DNA of 64,000 nt from Trogon surrucura (GCA_020746105.1 CM036633.1:12136501-12200500), one strand, 5' to 3'. Shown: positions 1 through 14,593, counted from the first letter of the stretch. The notes: generated by a model from the sequence alone, not told the origin. Numbers and translations: made by a program.

Positions 1-3000
1 TGGCTCATGCGGTCGAGCTGCTGCGGTCCCACGGCCAGGGATGAATTGTGATGAGTCGCCCCAAGAGCTGGGTCCTTCGGGCAGCGTCTCATTGTGATGG
101 CTGCTGGGGAGGTCATCGGGAATCCCAGAGGTTACCCAGCTTCCACGGCCTCTCCTCTGCCAGGTCCGTGCTGGGTGCAGGCTCAGCACCACGGGGACAA
201 CGATTGCATCGCTGTGGTAGGATTCCCCTCCTTAATCTACAAAAACCCCATCAGCAGCAATTGCTTTTTCATCCTGCGTTTGCTCGCAGTCAGGAGAGAT
301 AAAGCCACCCGATGTTATTTTTATGTGACATTTCTGACTGCTGTAATTTGGTGAGGAAAACAAGGTATTGGCATCTAGAAATCAGCAATGGGGGCTTTAC
401 ACGTGTCTGGATACCTAAAAATAGCTGTGGAAGACTGTGCTGCTAGCACGAGAACAAGCAATAAAGCTTTCCAGAACTGCTTGAGGGAATAGGAGACTTT
501 TTGCTTAAGGCTGTGTTATTTAATTGGGTAATCTGATTAAATATATAGGTTATGTGAGGACCTGATGCAATCCTCTTTAGGAACTGCTGCGTATAGATGA
601 AAATAGCATAGCAACCAATTGTGTGAGGAGGAGAGTTACAATAAATGCTGTTCTTGACGCAATTGCTCTGGAGAAATTAGTGGCAAATGCCTAATGCCGC
701 TATTTGGATAAAAGAGCTGTTTTCTCCCAGATGAATCAGTTTACGAACTGCAGTGAATTGTCCTTTCCCAAAATAATTGATTAAGTCTGAGTCATTGATA
801 CTGGGTATTTAGTTTGAATTTCCTTGCTTTATTTATCTCGTGCTTGATTTACATACGTGCCAAATGTGCATACTCTTGCGATGGCTCTGCTGTGTGAATG
901 GATCTAAGTGAAAGCTGCTGAAGCTGTTATTAGAACCCGTGGTTTTGGTAGCAGTCGCACTGGTCCTGTGAGCCTGTGAGTCCAGTGCTTTTTCTGTGCC
1001 TGAGAAAGGGATTTGCCATACCCTGCAGTCGGCTGTTTATTAGCATAACTTAATGTCTGGCTATAAATAGAAGTAAAGGGAGGTGCAGGCGGAGACCTGC
1101 CTTCCCAAGCTGTCTCTTGGGTCGTTGCCTGTGATCTTCCTTTTTTCTTTTTTTTTTCTTCATTTCTTTTTTTCTCCTTTTCCTCAGTGATAAATAGTTA
1201 AAAGGCAATTACGATGTTAATTTGTTGTGTTAATGTGCTACAGCAGGAAGCCAAAGGGAGCAACGCTGGCGAGGATGTAGAGCCAGTCAGTTCCCATTAA
1301 CCAGCCAGGCTGCCGGGGGAGTCCTCGCCACGGAAAGAAACGCGGAAACACAATCAGCGTCTTATCAAGTCTGACACCGAAAATGATGCAATCACGTTCG
1401 AGTGTCCCAGAAGGACCGTGGCACTGAATAAAGATAAAGCCACTCAGCCTTTCCTTCCTTCGCTGAGGTCATGAGGAAGGATGTTATTAACCAAGCAATA
1501 AATCTCACTCCTGAGGCTTCTATTTTCGGTTTTCTCCCCTCCAGCTCCTCAGTTACACAGGGAAGGGAATGGGACCCAGCAGACCCAGTGTCCCTGCATG
1601 GAGCGTCCTCACCAGGCAGCACCACGGCTGTGAGACGCGAGAACAGCAACCGTGGGAGAGATGTGTCACGTCATCCCTCCATGGTTGGTCTCTTACAGCT
1701 TTGCCCTTGCCTCTACCAGTGCTCAGCTACTACTGGACCATTGTTCTTTGGAGACAGAGATCAGAAAGCAAAACTTCTTGTCTCATCCTGTTCTTGCTGG
1801 CAGCGAGCCGCAGCGTGCCTGGGAGGGAGCACTGATGCTTTGTGCAGACCATGTTTGAACAAGGGGGAGTTCTAGTGGGGCATAGTCCCAGGATTCGTGG
1901 GCTTCCTTCCCTCAGGTCTATCCATTTTTTATGCCTCTGCTGATGTGTTATCAAGGGTTTTGATGCTCTTCGTGGCTCTCCTGTGCTCCATCAGCAGCTG
2001 AAACCTGTCCAGACCATGAAGCCATACTCCAGTGCATGCTGTTCCTTAAGGGGGACAGCAGATTTCTCCCCATTTACTTGATGTTCCAGGTTCCTTCCCA
2101 AGGAAGACATCAAGAGGCAGAAGTATTTTCTTTCCTATTCTTGAAACTAGGAAGATTTCTCTTGCCTTGAGAATTGTTTTCTATAAAGGATGGGGCTGAG
2201 GTTAGGGAAGAAAAGTCCTCTCTGGGCTGAGGGGAGAAAACTTGTCAAATAACTTATTCCTCTCTGGCTGGAGTATGACTGAGCAGAGCTGCACAACTCC
2301 TCCAAGCAGTAGTAAGCCCTTTTTGTTCTGAGGCAGAATGGCAAGGAATTTGTAATGGCTACAAGATCTCTGCGGAGAAAGCAGTAGCTGACTGCCTCTC
2401 TCCTCTTGTGTGCCTCCTGCTTTGCCTGGCCAAATATTGGTGGGGACATAAATTTTTCTGGATTTACATTTTTAAGCAATAGAGAGTGGGACTGTCCAGC
2501 AGAAGTTGGACAGGGAGAATGAGGGAAAGGGTCCCATCCCCCCGAGATTGTCTTCTCTGGTGGTCTCTTGCCTAGTGATGTTTGCTGGAATAATTTGCAG
2601 CAGAATCTTGACCGAGCTGGGTATTAATGTGATATCTGCAAAGCTGGGCCGTGGACAGACATGGTAACGGTCAGGCAAAGAGCCCAGGTTGTGTATTGAA
2701 ATATGAAATTTGATTCTTGACTTTAGTGTGGAAGCAAGACCTAACTGCTGTTCTTCTTGTAGTTCCTAAGCCACTCTCGATGGGTCTCCCTCGTGCTGCT
2801 CTGAGCAGATAAAAGTTGTTTCTATACCAGGATGCTGGTAGAAACGCCCAAATTTTAGCCTTAAGCCAATATATTTAATCTATTCCCCCTCTCCTTCTTT
2901 CTGAATATTTACAAAGTAAAACGTGCTCAAGCAGTGAGAAACCACAGCCTTAATCAAAAGCTTTTTGGTCAGGAACACACATAAATAAGCAAACCAGGCT

Positions 3001-6000
3001 CCAGAATTGGATGGCTTGCTAGTAATAGAAAAATCCTTTTTTACTGAAGTAGCTGACCTTCCAAGGAATTAAAACTCATTAACCTCTTCCATTTAGAATT
3101 TAAACAACAATTTAGAATCCATTTGCAAGCTCTCTCTCTCCCTGTATTGCCACTTACCTCCAGTGAAATGTCTCCCCAATAAAAAGCTGGTGAGTGAAGA
3201 AAAGCAATAGGAGAACTGAAATTTCTGAAATATTTGCATTTTTTTGGTGCTAAAATAAATAATCAATTACTAACGTAGGAATTAAAAAAACCCACCGCAG
3301 CTAACCACAAAACCAAAAAAAAAAAAATCAAACTTCCATGGCTCTTGTAAAGAGGAGAAAATTAGAAATTTAGTGTTAAAATGTGCAAATACTGTGAAGT
3401 TTGAAGAGGACAAACGGCACATTCCTGCTCATCACAGCCCTGGCCTGGCACGGCACTGAGTGCTTGCACCGTCTGTCCTCCAGAGAGTATGAACGAAAGA
3501 TAATTGCATTAAAATAAATGTTACCAAGCGAAAGAATATTTATTTTTCAAAAACTACTTATTAAAGAACACACGCAGAGCTACACTAATAATTCCCAACT
3601 TGATACTTTGAGACGTGATTTTTCAGTAGTCCAACTCCTCCAGTCTGCAATTAAAGCCGATAGGGTTTGGATTTTGAAGGTACCAGTTGCTGAAGAATAT
3701 TAAATTCCACTGGAGGAAAAAAAAAAAAGGGATCCTGTGTGTTTCAAGCTGACTGTGCCATTAAGTCCAGATTTCAGAGGTAAGATGGGAATAACGCTGC
3801 CGCGTCCTACTGAATCCTTGTGCAGATATACCTGAAAAATCTGATTGCTCTCTTGGCCATGAAAAACGGCCTGTGGGGAAACAGATACTCGTACATTCAG
3901 AGCATCTGTCTCTGTGCAATGAATGAAGCTTGTGGCCACACAGTGAACAATGAAAATAAATGAAAATGTTGTTGTTTATTCTTTCATGGAGTGTTACCCT
4001 TTCCATGCACGGAGTGAGGCGGGACTCGGACAGAAACATCTGTGGGCTGGAATTTTGAATGTGCTTAAAGATGCTAAATCGAAGTTGTAGGAGTAGGTTC
4101 AGCTCTGATGCTTTTGGTGTCCTGCATGCTTTGTTTTGCAATGACCCTCAGTTTTTCCAGATGTGGTCTTGTGTGTACTTTCCTGCCTTTAGAAAGAAAA
4201 TCATCCTGGACTTTGCCATCCCTTGTGAAACCCAGCGGGCAGCGGGTTGGTGTGTTTGTTCAGGAGGTGCTGCAGCTACTATTTAGTAATCCTAACTCTG
4301 TGTGAGATCTAGGCTCTGAATAACTTAGGTGCAGGTTTTTTATAAGCATTTCTATTTAAAAAAAAAAAAAAAAAAGCACTTTAAAATTTAATTGTATTTT
4401 GAATTCTCAAAAGTTAACACGGATGTTGTAGATTTGGGGAACGTATCGTTGCCCCTCAGGGTAAGTGAGGGAGATGCTGCAAAGGGGTTTTCAGCTTCCT
4501 CACCTCCGTCCTGCTGCTGCACTGGAGCAAACAGGAGCAGGGGGAGATGCTGTCACAGCCCAGAGCATCCCGGGTGAGCTCTGTCACCTCCAAACGTCGA
4601 GTGCCGTGCTGAGGTGTCGTGGGTGGTGGGTGAGGACAGCAGAGCATGGGAACGGCCCCGCTAAGGAAACTCTTGCTGTGGGGAGAGGACAGGGTATGTG
4701 GCAGCTTTTTTAAGTAAAAAACTTGAAGGTTGGATATTGGAGCGTGGCAGCTAGTGTTTAAAAAAAGATTGGTAAGGACTATCTGTGCCTCAGCGACACC
4801 TGCCGAGGTAGGATTTGCTCCTTGTAAAGTAGCCTGAAAAGAAGGGTGGGTGTAGATAGGTTGTTATATTCCTGCTAACCAAGATGTTGTCTGAGGATAG
4901 CTCTGTCTGCTCTTTACTTTTGCCACGTCTTATTTTGGTACTTTGAGTCCTGCATGCTCCATCATCCTCACACCAACGAGCTTCTGCTGCTTTGTGCTGG
5001 AGGCACCTTCTACGCAAGAGCAGAAGACCACGTGCTCAAAGAGACTGAAAAAGACCCATCCCATTAGTGAACTTAATGAAATCAGTGATTGCTAACACAG
5101 CGTTAGTGTTTTCCCACCAACTGAGGTGTTCATAGCCCCACTCGTAGCTGCAGTGGTGGTGAAGGGAGGGAGCTGCTGCCCACGTCTGCTCGGGTATCTG
5201 GCCGAGGGTTGGCCACACGCAGGACAAACACAGCTTCAAGTTTGCCATTTTTCTGTTCTTGGCACAACAAATACAGTATTTAGGATGAAAACAGCACACT
5301 GTAATTGTGCTTTTGTTTGGACAGGCAAAAAAAAATGAAAGGGTTGAACTCCAATGCCTTTTGTGTATATCTTTGCCATAAAATTCTCTTTTATGGTAAT
5401 ATATTGGCATAGTTGAGGAGCATGGTAAGTCACTTGACTGGTTTTTCTAAGGGATATTTTTCTTGTTATGTAAATTTAAATGCTTTGCCATGTTTTTAAA
5501 GGGAGACAGATTTTTAGAAGCAAGAGAAGCCCCTCCCTCTCTTGGCACTCCACAGTGCCACACAGCTGGTGAGAATTTTAATATTATCATCTTCCAACTG
5601 AAAAAAAAATAAGCAAATTTTATAAAAAAAAAAATAAATTGGGCTTTTCCACTGAGCCTAGCTCAACCCCCCTGCCCTTTAAAATGTTATAAACAGAAAA
5701 ACATCATCAACAAACTCCTTCACTGTGCAAGAGCCTAATTTCTTCCTCTCCGCTGGGACTTGGTGTGTTTTTCAGACTCTGTCATTAATTGTGCTGTATT
5801 GTGTGCATTTTCTGCTTCACTAGTTAGTCAGATAGGCAGCAAATGGAGTCAGCTCTAGGTCAGGGAACACAAAAAGCCAACTCCTGCTGCCTCCCAATCA
5901 GGTAGAGATATTGAATTGGGCTTCCCATAATTGAAAACATTAGCAGGCTAAACAATAAGCCAATTCTTAAACACACAAGCCTGAAATACAGCGAAGAGAC

Positions 6001-9000
6001 AAGGCTTGAAATTCCCTGTGGGCCTGATCTGTCTCCCCAGAAGTTCTCCCACCTCTGGCAGCGGGATCAGAGTAGGGTGCGTGGAAAGAAATACTGAGGG
6101 CACAGTGATTCAAAGGTGGAGATGAAAATATTTGACAAAATCCTTCCCTGAAACCAGTGCGTAAAATGAGGTTCAGCATTGCCATTTCTTGAAGAGGCGT
6201 GCTGAGATACAGGTAAAGATGTAGGGTGTTTTTCTGAAGTGAATTAATATGGACTTTTTCTTCTCTATGAATAAATAGGCACATCTTATTTATCCAGGGC
6301 TTTTCCTTTCATAATTTTGTGCCTAAAAATTGCTTTTAGTCTATTTCCAGCAAAGAGGAGAGTTTTGAAAGGCAGAGAATACCCTGCTGTTACATGATGC
6401 ACATTTCCCCAGTCATCAGCTCTTATTTAAACGAGACCTGGACCACTAGTTTTCCATAACATTGTCCTGTTTTCACCCTGGGCTCCTCTTGTAAGGAAGC
6501 ACAAAAGCAGAGGGCTCTCGCCTGACGCTGCGGATGTTGACTTTGACGTGTGCAGTGTTTGCTGACCGGGGCTTCAGCCCAAGAAGAGCCAGGCTGGTGA
6601 ATCAGGCGTTGGCCATTAAAGGAGCTGACGGAAACTTCTTTGCTTGTCTCCCTCTTTTCCAGCTGAGGAGGTGTTGCAGCTGACCCTTTTTTTTTCCACT
6701 GGGTATTCTGTGGCTAAATGCAAAACAGGGACTCTTAGAGATAGAGATCCTCACTGGTGCAAGACAGACATCTCCACAGTATTTTGATGGCCTTGGATGA
6801 GTAAATGTCACTGGGTAAGTAGGTGAATATTCCCATGCACGTAAGCATGTAGGACAAGGTTTCCATGTACCCGTAGCTGTAAATATTTGACCTGCTTTTT
6901 CTGAGGTTGCCTTCTTCGGTTTTGATGTCTGAGTCAGTGGTGACAGAGATCACCTCTGCCATAGGAATGTGCAGGAGAAGAGGTTACAGTACCTTCGAAT
7001 GTTCTGGGGTTTATTTACAAGGTAAAGCAATTGCAGGAGGAAACCAGAGGCTCGGGCTGGGGCTGGGGCTGTGTCGCAGGTAGGGCAGGGGAAATGGTGC
7101 CCGCGGGGATGGGCTGCTCTTTCTGGAGCTGCTCCAAGTGTATTCGCTAAATCTCATCTCTACCATTAAAATACGGGGAGGAGAGAGACACAGAGGAAAA
7201 TGTGCACTCAGGTTTTCGTGCATGCAGTTTCTTCTGGGGTGATTGTCATATCGCTTCCTACCAAATATCGTGGCATTCAGCAGAAACGTGCGCGTTACAA
7301 CGTCACGTGCAAATACCAGGCCTCCAGGTCTGCTCTCTGCTGGGAATGCTGTGACATCAGCAGCCAACATATGCATTTTAGTGTTAGTTGCACGTGCTTG
7401 CTTCCATGCGACATCTAAGAAACACAAAAAAACCTGTCGTGGCTATGCAAAGTGTGTAAGGAAAGGAACTGTACGTGTGTGATGGAGGTACCCTTATCAG
7501 GTGAGCAGCACTGGCAGATGCGTCCTTCTGGGACCTGCCAGATCAGGGAACAGCAGAAATGATGACGAATGCTGAAGGAAGGAGATAAGGGAAGGAATAA
7601 TTCCTCATTGCCTCCTGCTGCTTCGGGTCTCCTATCTACATCATCGCAGCCCCTTTGTCTGTGTACAGGGAGCACTTGGCTGTCCGGCACAACAATACCT
7701 GCGCGGCGTATCGGCAGCACGACCAAATGTTCTGGGCTCGTCACTCGGAATCTCCTCAGTTTTGGCCGTGTTGAAAGATGCAAGTTGGAGCTGGCTGCTT
7801 TGCTGTTACCCACACCCAAAGAGCAAAGAGACAGCTGGAGTGAGTGTGGGTGGATGTTGGTGGGTGGCTGTACCTCCAGTGTCTGTCCAGCAGCCCACAG
7901 AAAAATGTTCCAGAGGGAATCGAAGGGCATCAGGCAAATCAAACCCTACTGTAACTGCATGGGGAGGAAAAAAAAAAATCTCCCTTAGTCCCTGTATTTG
8001 TAAATGTACATAGCAGTTATAGCTAGGTATAGGGCATACCTGTACATCTTGCCACCTCCACATTTTAAAAGACAATTAATTTGATTATTGCTCAGGCAAC
8101 ACGCTTCTTTCGTAACACGGTGTGCTGCTGAAGGGTGTGTGCCCATTCAGAAATGCTTCTTTACAACCTCAGGCATTTTTTTTTGTTGCTCATGCAAATC
8201 CCAGCCAAGAGGCACAATACGGCAGCTCCCCGCTCTCCCCGTGGGCACAGGGAAGAGCTCTGGCTGTGCAGCTGGATGCAACCACGACTCAGGGTGTGCC
8301 TGTTCAAGCACAGGAAGCCTACAGTGGGTTGTAAATTCAAAGCTGATGAAATCTGTGTGAGGTGTTAAATGCTCAGGCAGTAAAATATATTTTAGCTTTG
8401 AGTTTTCTTCAGTAGAGACCACCTCAGAGCTGTAGTCCCATTTGTGACAGCAGACTGCTGGGAAGGAGCTGAGGCAAGCACAGCTGTGATGCAGGTGAGT
8501 ATATTAATGCTATTGGTGACACAGGCAGAAGTCCCTTGGACATGGTGATGGAAAGGGGGGTTGGGAACACCCGAAAGTAACTTCCTGGGATGCAGCTAGT
8601 GCCTACACACTTCTGTGCTGCTGTACCACTGATTGTACAGCCACACGGGCTGTGAGGGTCACAGAACAGCTGGCTGCAAGTAACACGCCATTACAGGTCG
8701 CCTCCATTAAGTTTTAGAGAAAACACCACAGAGGGATGAAGGCAGTTCACAGTGCTCGAAGAGTACTGAAGGAGATTACTTTCAGGCTTTGCAACAATTT
8801 CAGAAAGGTGAAAATGAATCTCTACCTCGACCCAGCCATGTGCTGTCAACTGACACCTTTAACAATGTGCTTTTACTCCTGCTGTTGTCCCAGCTGAGAC
8901 CCAGCCACAGCTCCCGGGTGTGATGTGTGCATGTCCGTGTGTTGCCCCCTCAGCAAAACAAGACAGCTCTCCTGGGCATGAGGAGCGAGCCTTGAGCTTT

Positions 9001-10254
9001 TACAGGTGGTGTAAATTTGGTGATGGCCCTGACCAGAAGCAAGAAGAGGATTTCTGCCTTGTTTCCAGTGACAGATTTCACCTCATGGCTTGTAATCCCT
9101 CCCGCCATCGCTCCCCAGAGCGTTTCACAGCAAGCCCCAGTGTGCTGCTCACCCAGTGCCACAGAGGTTGAGCATGGATTAGCCCTCATCCACAGGTGAG
9201 TCTGTCTCAGGCCACTTCTGAGTGGGGGAGGCTGAACCCGGTGTTGGGGACAAGGCACACAAGTAGAAAAAGCCCTGCCGTGGTTATGGATGTGAGCATG
9301 GGCTCTGGCCCCAAGTCAGGACCACCCAAGCCATAAGGAGTGTCTTGAAGGCACCTCTAGGTGCTTTTGAACCGTGAGGTCTCCCAACAGGCTTAGTCTG
9401 AAGTTAAAAGTTTTGTTGCACAACAGGGAAAGGTTTGGGATGGGTACACCACCAACTGCGAGATGTGAGTAAATCACTCCACACCCTGTAACCGTCTGTC
9501 TGTAGTGTGGTTTCTTCTTCTTCTGACCTGGCACCCCTCACTCCTCGTGTGTCACATTGCTGCTGCCTTGTCTTGTTCTGGTGCACCACAGGGCACCTCC
9601 ATAAATGCTGATGCTTAAGCGGGTTTGCTTCTATTTCAGGCCATGAAAGCTGTGCACAGGGCTCAAATCTTCACCTGATGTTGAAATTCAGAAATATTAG
9701 GTTAGAACAACGGTTCTCTGTGCTATCACTACGACACAGATTTAGAGCCTGGCAAGGTTCGGTGCTGGCAAAATGGCATTGGAACTACCTGAAAATCAAA
9801 GGAAATGGTCCCAGGGTAACAAGGAACCAGAAAAAAAAACGAGAGAGAGATACAGATTTTGATCATAAAATACAACTTCAATTTCTTACAAAGCCCTGAA
9901 TGAGACACTTGAAAGGAAGAGCAAATATTTGCTCTGCTGCTGACCTTCTCGGGCAAACAGCTCGCCAAGCCCCGGAGGGCTGGAGCATCACAGCGGGGAG
10001 TGAGAAACCACTGGCAGTGGGGGGGGGGCTGCTGGGAGCAGCCGGTTCCTCAAGGGGAACCATCACGAATCCCCCCAAATTCCAGCACAGCGAGAAGCCC
10101 GTACCTGGGTAAATGTGGATGTTGAGAGTTATGTCTATCCGAAGAAATCCACCCTTTCCCCAGCGTGGTTTGGGGCACCGGCAGGAGCAGGTTTGGGTAT
10201 TCGTGTCGTGCCTCCAAGTCCCCTGCCCCTGGAGGGAGCTCTTCTTCATCAAAT

Positions 10255-10450
10255 TGCTTTAAATCTGGATTGCAATTACTTGAGGAAGTGCTTAAACAGT
10301 GATTTAGTAGATAGGGAAGAGCAGCTTCATTGAAAATCATCGGGCAAATAGGTAACTCTTGAAGAGTAAGAAGCTCTTCTTGCACAATTAACAAAGCAGT
10401 TGCTTTTACTTGGATTTATTATAAACTCTATAAAGCTTAGAAGGGAAACA
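10255..10450. promoter_or_regulatory. Candidate conserved enhancer block (AT-rich, homeobox/SOX-like words)
   Basis: This is a unique, AT-rich block dense in short words typical of developmental enhancers: CAATTA, a second CAATTA close to AACAAAG (SOX-like), and TGATTTAG. It has no repeat signature and no coding signal. It lies about 12.8 kb upstream of the SLC32A1 start codon. The call rests on composition and motif density only, and such words occur often by chance in AT-rich DNA. Confidence 0.2.
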
Positions 10451-11099
10451 TCCCCCTGGGTTAATAGTTTTTCTTCCAGTAGCAAAATAGGTTTACTTTT
10501 GCAGTTACTCTTTGCTGCTGAAGAGAGAGGAATTCATTTCCAATGTGAGCCTAGAGTTGAAACTCAAACGTATTTTCAACATATGTGTAATTTTCTGTGT
10601 GCGAGCGGTCCTGCCGTCTCAGCTACAGAACAGCTTTTAGAATTTTGAGCTGACAAATGATCTTCTAACAAATTTTGGTAGAATTTGCCATTCCGTCGCA
10701 CCATGAGGATTATTTTGTCAATGTCTGTGCCTCCAGGGGCACAGCACTGCTGTAACACAGGGGGCAAAGTCACTCACCTGAGCTGGACACGGGGCAGAAT
10801 CAGATGCTTAGTTTACCTACAGCTCTAAAAAGCAAATATTTTTTTTGCTGTTTTGTTTTTTTGCTCCTATGTGGAGTGCACAACTGGAGAGGGTGACACC
10901 AGGCACCAAAACAGTGGTTATCTCTGCCCACCCTGGAGGTTAGGCCAGGTTTAAGGTGACAAGGTGAAAGACCACCCAGGAGAGGAGCTACAAATACCAA
11001 TACCTGGCTGAGGGGTTAATGGGGTGTGCGTTGCTCACGACCCCTCACCCCAAGAGCCCCCCTCAGCTGAGCCAGTGTCTTTATTGCGGGCAGCTGATC

Positions 11100-11215
11100 A
11101 TCTCCGTAATGATGCCATTTGTGACTAATCTTCCAGGATTAAAAATGAACTGTAGCTGCTGCGGCTTCCACCTTTGCCGCATAGCAACGAGAGCAGAAAG
11201 TCAATTAATTACCTT
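11100..11215. promoter_or_regulatory. Candidate enhancer: homeodomain, OTX/PITX-like and RFX-like sites
   Basis: Within about 110 bases lie TAATGA (11,107-11,112), TAATC (11,126-11,130), GGATTA (11,136-11,141), an RFX half-site GTTGCTATG on the minus strand (11,180-11,188) and the palindromic ATTAATTA (11,204-11,211). DLX and LHX factors that bind TAATTA are known regulators of GABAergic neurons, and SLC32A1 marks those neurons, which gives the cluster some context. Function is inferred only. Confidence 0.22.
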
Positions 11216-14200
11216 CTCGCTGGAATCCAGGGGCCCTTCATCCTCGGCTCAGCCGAGTGTGTAATGGAAAAGGGAGCGACCAGGCTGCGGCCAGCCTTTG
11301 GGAATTGCATGACAAAGTGAAAGATGAGCTCTGGGAAAGAGAGGAGAGGGAGGGTGCTGGGGGGAAATCCCCAGTCCTACAGGTTCCTTAAAAAAAAAAA
11401 AAAGTAAGACACCACTGATTACACAATTACTGACTTATTTCCCTGCCTTCAGCCCTAGCGATGGTTCTGTGGACACCCTTGCCTCCTCACCTGAGCTCCT
11501 GAGGACACAGGGTTATCTGCTCTGAACCCTTCCCTCCTTTGGAAGTGTGCTTTCAAGATGTTTCTTTTAGTGATGGTCACTTTTTGGCTGCTGTAGCCTC
11601 TCACGTTGTCCTAGAGAGATGCCACATAGCAGCTGGTGCCCAGTCCTCTTGGTTTGGTTGCTCTGAGAGCTGGTTTCAAAGGTGACCGTTTTACTGCTCT
11701 TTCAGGTGGCTTTCTACGATGAAGGTTAATGGGAAAATAATTTTAAAGATTGAATTTCCTCAGAGATATTTGGCAGAAGGATGCAAACACAACTGACAAA
11801 CTGTGAGTGATGATCTGAACAGATATAGGTTTGACTCGGACCAAGAGGAGGTGCTACTTCCAGCAACTTGAATGTGATAGGGGGACTTGCAAGGTCACCT
11901 TCAGCCTTCCCAGGCTGGAACACGGTGAGCAGAACCCCGTTCTGAGTGAAACTGGGAAAATGAAACAAGGTAAGGAATATGCTAATGTCAATTTATCAGA
12001 TATGGCAGCTTCAGACCCCTCAGTAATTACCTGTAAATGAGAGCAAGGCAGCATTGCCCTTGGCCCCTCTAACTTAGCAGTACTGCTCAGGTCACCTCAC
12101 AGGGGTTAGGAGCAAATGAACGCTGAATGAAACCTCCTGGGGCAGGAAAGAATTGATGGTGGAAGTGAAGAGGATGAACTGGGATGTGGGCAAGCCTCTG
12201 GCAGCAGCCGAGCCAGGCAGATACAGGGGGTGAGGAGGGGATCCCCTGTGGAGGACCCTTTTGGGGTAGAAGCCAGCAAGGTGTTGAAGGGAACATCAGA
12301 GGGAAATTCAGCATCAGATGACCAGAAAGACATCTTGATTTGTAGAAATAGTTAAAGCTAGAGAGATTCTCTAGTTTAACTTTACCTCCAGGCACTTCTG
12401 TCTGTTATCAGTGGGGATGTGAACTGAACCAGTCTCAAACGATTTATCTGCAATGACAAAGCTTCAGTGTCTGAAATGGGAATAAGTGTAATCACTTTCT
12501 TCCACAAACTGGTAGAGTCTGGGATCCCAGGTTGTCCCTTCCCCGTCAGAGTTTGTATCACATAAAGGAGTTTTTGCAAAACAAACCCTCCAGCTTTATC
12601 AGCCAAAGGAATGGCAAAGACATCAGCTCCTCCTAAAAAGATTGAGCGGGCGCTGTGCTCAGCTTGGTAAGTTCAATGACACTTGCAAGTCTCGAGCAGC
12701 AAGTCCTGAGGATCTTCTACCCAGTGCATTCACCAAGACGTGTTTAGTTAGTAAGTTAATTCTAAGATTAGGTGTTATAATATTGGAAGAGAGTTCCTGA
12801 ATCATAGTCCTGCCCTCAGGCCGCACAGTCCTCTCCTTTCCCAGGCTTGTAACCTTCTTTCACTCAGTTTTCTGATGTGCTCCGTGGATATGTAGTAACT
12901 TTAAGTCTCATTACTAATTTATCTCAGCCACAGTTTACATGTGTGCAGGGGGAGGTAATCACAGAGCTACCTTCCCTGCTGTTCTTTTCCTGAGGTTTTG
13001 CACTCTCCAAATTTCTTTTTGTCATAAATCAAATTAACTAAATTGCTTAAGAAGTACTTTTCTATTAAAACAAGATAGTTTTATGATGCCAAAAGGTTTG
13101 TTATGAGAACAGTCTTTTTAATACTAGGGCTTTGAGTTTACGGGCTGCTATCTTCAAAGATTGAAGGCTTCGAGTACGCTTAAGACTCCCCTGTGAAATT
13201 AATATTCTTGTAGGTGTTTGCAGAGGTCTAAACCAAGGTACAAATAGATGAAAAGTTATAAAGGTGGCTAAAACATCAGTTACGGTATTTGCTGAAGACC
13301 CTTGTATGCCTGTGCGAGCAGGACTGATATCTGGAGTCTTGGTGGACATTGCCAGGGCAATTAACAGTTTGGACCAAATCAAATGCAGCTTTAGTTTAGG
13401 TGTTTGCACAGCAGGGTTTCAGTGTTAGCCCAGCACAACACCCAACCAGACCTGGTTCTTGAATGGGTTGACATGGTTTGACCAGAGCAGCACACACCAG
13501 AAAGTCAAAGCTCTGGTTTTTGGACTTCTGGCTGCGAGCCTTTAGTGCTTTTGGATCCCTGGCTTTCATTATATTTCATGACAGAGATATCATTTAAGGT
13601 ACTAGAGAGATGGAGCAGTCAATAAATTCCTAGCCCCCCTTCCCTTTGGGGTGGTGCCGACAGAACTGGAGACTGGGACATTTTTTCCTCCTCCAAGGAC
13701 TGTGCCAAGGAAACCACACAAGCCAGCCTGATCACCTGAGCAGCAGCAGCGTTCAGATAAACTCAGGGTGATGGAGGACATTGTGGTCCTCTAAAATATG
13801 CTGTGGCAGTGAATCTAGCCCTGTTTAGACTTCAAACTCCTCGATGCTGCCCTCTGCACACTAGTGAAGATGGAGAGAACGAGCAGAAATGCTGCTTTAG
13901 CGCCCAGAACATACTCCAGGGTACTGTGTGATCGCTGCTTCGGTGGGCTGTTTGCTGTGATGAGTTTTAAGGGTAAAATAGGATGAATGCAATGAAAAGA
14001 AAATGCAAAAAAAAACCCCAAGACAACTAAAAAATGTGGGGTTTTTTTTAAAAAAAGAGCAGGTTCTATGATTCAAGGTTTTTCAGACTGGCAGAACAGA
14101 GTATTTAAAAAAGGATCAGAACCAATGGCTAAAGCGTAAAGTGGATTCTCATGTGATAAAGGCACAATCTTGGGATTTGGACATTATTAGTGTGGTGTCA

Positions 14201-14593
14201 GGCATTGGGAGAAAAAAAAAATGTTTGTATTAGTAATTTAGGCCAAACCATATATACCTAATGAAGTGCTTAACTGCAGGTTTCTGCAGGGAATAACATG
14301 GGAGTTCGATGTGTATGTACGCGTCGTACGTGTCTCATGCCTCCGTTTATCATGCCTGAAAGGCAGAATAATGGTGTTTCCCACCCACGCAGCAGTGCCA
14401 GGAGCACGTTGCAGCCATCCCTGTGAAAATCCCTGGGCACTGCTTCCCTAAAAACACCTCCTGGCAGAACCAGCACGGGATGGGGGCCAGGGAGCTGGGG
14501 TGCAGCATCCCCTGGCTGTGAGTGGTTTCTCAGCTTGGTAAAAGCAGAGATTTTACTTGGTTTTGCTGGTGCGAGGAGGTACGTGCCATGATA

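Noticed and set aside
7415-7942. Minus-strand frame of 175 codons in the upstream desert
   Set aside because: Comparable frames exist on the opposite strand. There are no splice sites, codon pattern or recognisable motifs; consistent with chance.
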